Below, in pieces: positions 6,519 to 7,882 of a DNA stretch of 7,882 nucleotides (within the stretch, counting starts at the first letter, position 1; each line of letters starts with the position of its first letter). The position numbers and the translations under genes were made by a program. This DNA is from an uncultured Spongiibacteraceae bacterium (GTDB lineage Bacteria; Pseudomonadota; Gammaproteobacteria; Pseudomonadales; Dasaniaceae). Under the pieces are notes generated by a model. The model was not told the origin of the DNA. It ran no database searches and saw only the letters and a list, made by a program, of their open reading frames with translations. Location of the stretch: NCBI GenBank assembly GCA_937969395.1, contig CALBVI010000114.1, forward strand, positions 1 through 7,882, in the 5' to 3' direction.

Positions 6519-6559
6519 ATTAGATAATACTTAACTAAATAGCTAACCAGAAAATACCG

Positions 6560-6859
6560 ATGAATGACTTAAAACACCTACAAGCAAATGCCTCTGAAGC
6601 AGCTAGCCTATTGAAATCAATGAGCAATGAATCACGTTTGATGATTCTGTGTATGTTATTGGACAACGAGATGTCAGTGGGTGAGCTGAATGCAGTCGTT
6701 CCACTGAGCCAATCAGCATTATCTCAGCATCTAGCTGCGCTAAGAGATTCAGGGCTGGTAGCTACTCGCAAAGAGGCACAAACCGTTTTTTATTCCGTTG
6801 CCAGCGAGTCGCCGGCAAAAATAATTAGCGTGCTTAAGAGTATTTATTGCCCGGACTAA
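6560..6859 (+). CDS. bigR: ArsR-family repressor of the BigR/SqrR/YgaV reactive-sulfur-sensing type
   Basis: This is a 99-residue winged helix-turn-helix dimeric repressor. The N-terminal helix with LLKSMSNESRLMIL (17-30) is the ArsR dimer and entry region. VGELNAVVPLSQSALSQHL (40-58) covers the helix-turn-helix, and VATRKEAQTVFYSV (67-80) is the wing. The only two cysteines are C31 in the second helix and C97 near the C-terminus, 66 residues apart. From memory this is the same spacing as the redox pair of SqrR (C41/C107) and BigR (C42/C108), which form a polysulfide bridge with persulfides and release DNA. The metal-site CxC motif of ArsR and the ligand set of SmtB are absent. The sequence as a whole closely recalls E. 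coli YgaV. The downstream pmpA-pmpB pair strengthens the call. The ribosome site is weak (a purine stretch AGAAAA before the ATG). Orthology with bigR is inferred, not shown. Confidence 0.88.
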   Translation: MNDLKHLQANASEAASLLKSMSNESRLMILCMLLDNEMSVGELNAVVPLSQSALSQHLAALRDSGLVATRKEAQTVFYSVASESPAKIISVLKSIYCPD

Positions 6860-6896
6860 AAGACTTACCCAGCCAACGAATTATCGCGGCTACCAC

Positions 6897-6903
6897 AAGA
6901 GGA
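6897..6903 (+). promoter_or_regulatory. Ribosome binding site fixing the pmpA start
   Basis: AAGAGGA lies 6 bases before ATG 6910. The frame is open upstream to about 6847, overlapping the end of the ArsR-family gene, but that extension (SQRIIAATTRG and neighbours) is polar and has no ribosome site. This site settles the start at 6910. Confidence 0.75.
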
Positions 6904-6909
6904 TTACTC

Positions 6910-7347
6910 ATGACTGATTTCATCAACCCTATTTTAGGTGGCTTAATAATTAGTTTTTCAGTCATATTATTAATGTATTTATTAGGACGTATCGCAGGTA
7001 TTAGCGGTATCTTTTGGGGCGCAGTTCAACCGACAGCACTGGCTAATTATTTCTCAAAGGACCGAGCTTGGAATTGGTTATTTTTACTCGGTTTGCCCTT
7101 AGGGGCTTGGTTGGCAAAAGTTTTATTACATATTTCTCCCACACCGCCCTCAGGCGATATTTTGCTAACTATTATTGCCGGTTTATTAGTGGGTGCAGGC
7201 GCTAAAATATCCAGTGGTTGTACCAGCGGTCATGGCGTTTGCGGCATTAGTCGTTTTTCTATGCGCTCGATAATTGCCACCTTGGTATTTATGACCACGG
7301 GGATTATCACCGTATTTATTATGAGCCAATTTGGAGAAATGATATGA
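6910..7347 (+). CDS. pmpA: YeeE/YedE-family sulfur-compound transport protein, N-terminal-half type (PmpA)
   Basis: This is a 145-residue inner-membrane protein equal to about half of a full YeeE/TsuA thiosulfate transporter. Four hydrophobic segments are visible: about 8-28, 54-74, 83-101 and 119-140. GRIAGISGIFWG (26-37) and SSGCTSGHGVCGISRFS (101-117) are the family signatures. C104 and C111 lie in the second of these, at the end of the third segment; conserved cysteines in full-length YeeE relay thiosulfate through the membrane by hydrogen bonding. The gene follows the sulfur-sensing repressor by 50 bp and overlaps pmpB by 4 bases, so the two halves are probably made together and form one transporter. 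The substrate (thiosulfate, sulfite, sulfide or a persulfide) is inferred from the family only. Start chosen at 6910 on the strength of the AAGAGGA ribosome site. Confidence 0.9.
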   Translation: MTDFINPILGGLIISFSVILLMYLLGRIAGISGIFWGAVQPTALANYFSKDRAWNWLFLLGLPLGAWLAKVLLHISPTPPSGDILLTIIAGLLVGAGAKISSGCTSGHGVCGISRFSMRSIIATLVFMTTGIITVFIMSQFGEMI

Positions 7348-7766
7348 AACCTTTCATCGCCCTACTCTGCGGCACACTATTTGGTTTTGGCTTGGCGCTT
7401 TCCGGCATGACCGACACACAAAAAGTAATTGGCTTTCTCGATATATTTGGACACTGGATACCAGACCTAGCGTTAGTTATGGCAAGCGCCGTTATCGCTA
7501 CAACTATCGGCTTTCGGTGGGTTTTACAAAAGTCATCGCCGTTATTTGATAACAAATTTTATCTACCTACAAAAATTATACTGGATAAAAAATTAATCTC
7601 AGGTGCAGCCCTTTTTGGTATTGGCTGGGGGCTGTACGGCTATTGTCCCGGCCCTGCCATTGCCGCCTTGGCGTATTTGAATAGTAGCTCCCTAATATTT
7701 TTAATATCGATGTTCGTAGGTATGCTGTTATTTCATTATCTAGAAAAAGCATCGATAAAACCTTAG
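7344..7766 (+). CDS. pmpB: YeeE/YedE-family sulfur-compound transport protein, C-terminal-half type (PmpB, DUF6691-like)
   Basis: This 140-residue membrane protein is the partner of the preceding gene. It has four hydrophobic segments, near 4-20, 42-60, 86-100 and 114-131. The opening GFGLALSGMTDTQKVIGFLDI (14-34) is the usual PmpB signature. GIGWGLYGYCPGPAIAAL (92-109) holds the single conserved cysteine of the second half, C101, in the GYCPGPA motif; C9 is the only other cysteine. Together PmpA and PmpB give the cysteines a single-chain YeeE carries. The start codon overlaps the pmpA stop (ATGA), with GGAG at 7333-7336 seven bases upstream. The loop between the second and third segments (SSPLFDNKFYLPTKIILDKK) is longer and more polar than the others. 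The next gene follows after 32 bp in the same direction. Confidence 0.9.
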   Translation: MKPFIALLCGTLFGFGLALSGMTDTQKVIGFLDIFGHWIPDLALVMASAVIATTIGFRWVLQKSSPLFDNKFYLPTKIILDKKLISGAALFGIGWGLYGYCPGPAIAALAYLNSSSLIFLISMFVGMLLFHYLEKASIKP

Positions 7767-7798
7767 CGAACAGAGCCAGAAAACGTGGAGTAAAAATC

Positions 7799-7882
7799 AT
7801 GAATACAAATCTAATAACCGCATCGTGTTTGTCAGCATTAATGTTTTTTTCGCTACCGCTTCTTGCGGAAATAACAGTGCCT
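7799..7882 (+). CDS. Exported protein, N-terminal 28 residues only (3' end outside window)
   Basis: ATG 7799 has GGAG at 7787-7790, 8 bases upstream, and lies 32 bp after pmpB, so it is probably the fourth gene of the sulfur operon. The visible residues look like a Sec signal peptide: a polar start without lysine or arginine (MNTNLIT), a hydrophobic core (ALMFFSLPLL) and a likely cleavage after LLA at residue 23, leaving EITVP as the start of the mature protein. The lack of a basic residue is unusual for a signal peptide, and C10 is too early for a lipobox. The mature domain is outside the window. By context it may be a periplasmic sulfur-handling protein, but no family can be assigned. Confidence 0.7.
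   Translation, partial: MNTNLITASCLSALMFFSLPLLAEITVP

Noticed and set aside
6847..6909. N-terminal extension of pmpA starting inside the ArsR-family gene
   Set aside because: It starts at a non-ATG codon, is polar, matches no family feature, and a strong AAGAGGA site sits before ATG 6910 instead.
7319..7555. 78-codon minus-strand frame across the pmpA-pmpB junction
   Set aside because: It is the antisense shadow of two well-supported membrane protein genes and has no ribosome site or family match.

Overview
The window looks like chromosomal DNA from a moderately low-GC, probably aquatic gammaproteobacterium. This is inferred from AT-leaning codon use, a TRAP transporter tied to organic-acid catabolism, and a small ArsR regulator that closely resembles the E. 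coli YgaV type. No rRNA, tRNA, CRISPR array, insertion sequence or phage gene was seen. No species can be named from the sequence alone.

Left edge (1-416): the 3' end of a dienelactone-hydrolase-like alpha/beta hydrolase runs rightward. It converges on the end of the leftward operon, and a perfect 13-bp inverted repeat lies between them.

Left half (417-5207, minus strand): four genes are transcribed leftward, in the order FAH-family hydrolase/isomerase, enoyl-CoA hydratase/isomerase-family protein, TRAP solute-binding protein (DctP type), then a fused TRAP membrane protein (DctQ plus DctM in one chain). The last two overlap by one base (TAATG). The likely logic is import of an organic acid across the inner membrane followed by cytoplasmic carbon-carbon bond cleavage or isomerisation and a CoA-ester (or crotonase-fold) step. 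The substrate cannot be read from the sequence. The 132-bp gap between the first two genes carries a 12-bp-period tandem repeat that places several TAG codons in frame after the FAH stop.

Middle (5208-5594): a 387-bp divergent regulatory region holds a candidate leftward promoter and a GTCTCA/TGAGAC inverted repeat, but no convincing gene.

Right half (5601-7882, plus strand): a classical short-chain dehydrogenase/reductase comes first. After a 173-bp gap with a candidate promoter flanked by inverted repeats comes an apparent reactive-sulfur operon: an ArsR-family repressor of the BigR/SqrR/YgaV type with its two cysteines 66 residues apart, two half-size YeeE/YedE membrane proteins (PmpA and PmpB, overlapping ATGA), and the start of a secreted protein cut by the window edge. 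The proposed logic is that persulfide or polysulfide oxidises the repressor cysteines, which releases expression of sulfur-compound transport.

Nothing here is clearly a wholly new system. The most useful leads are the unassigned catabolic/TRAP operon with its atypical active sites and the truncated exported partner of the sulfur operon.
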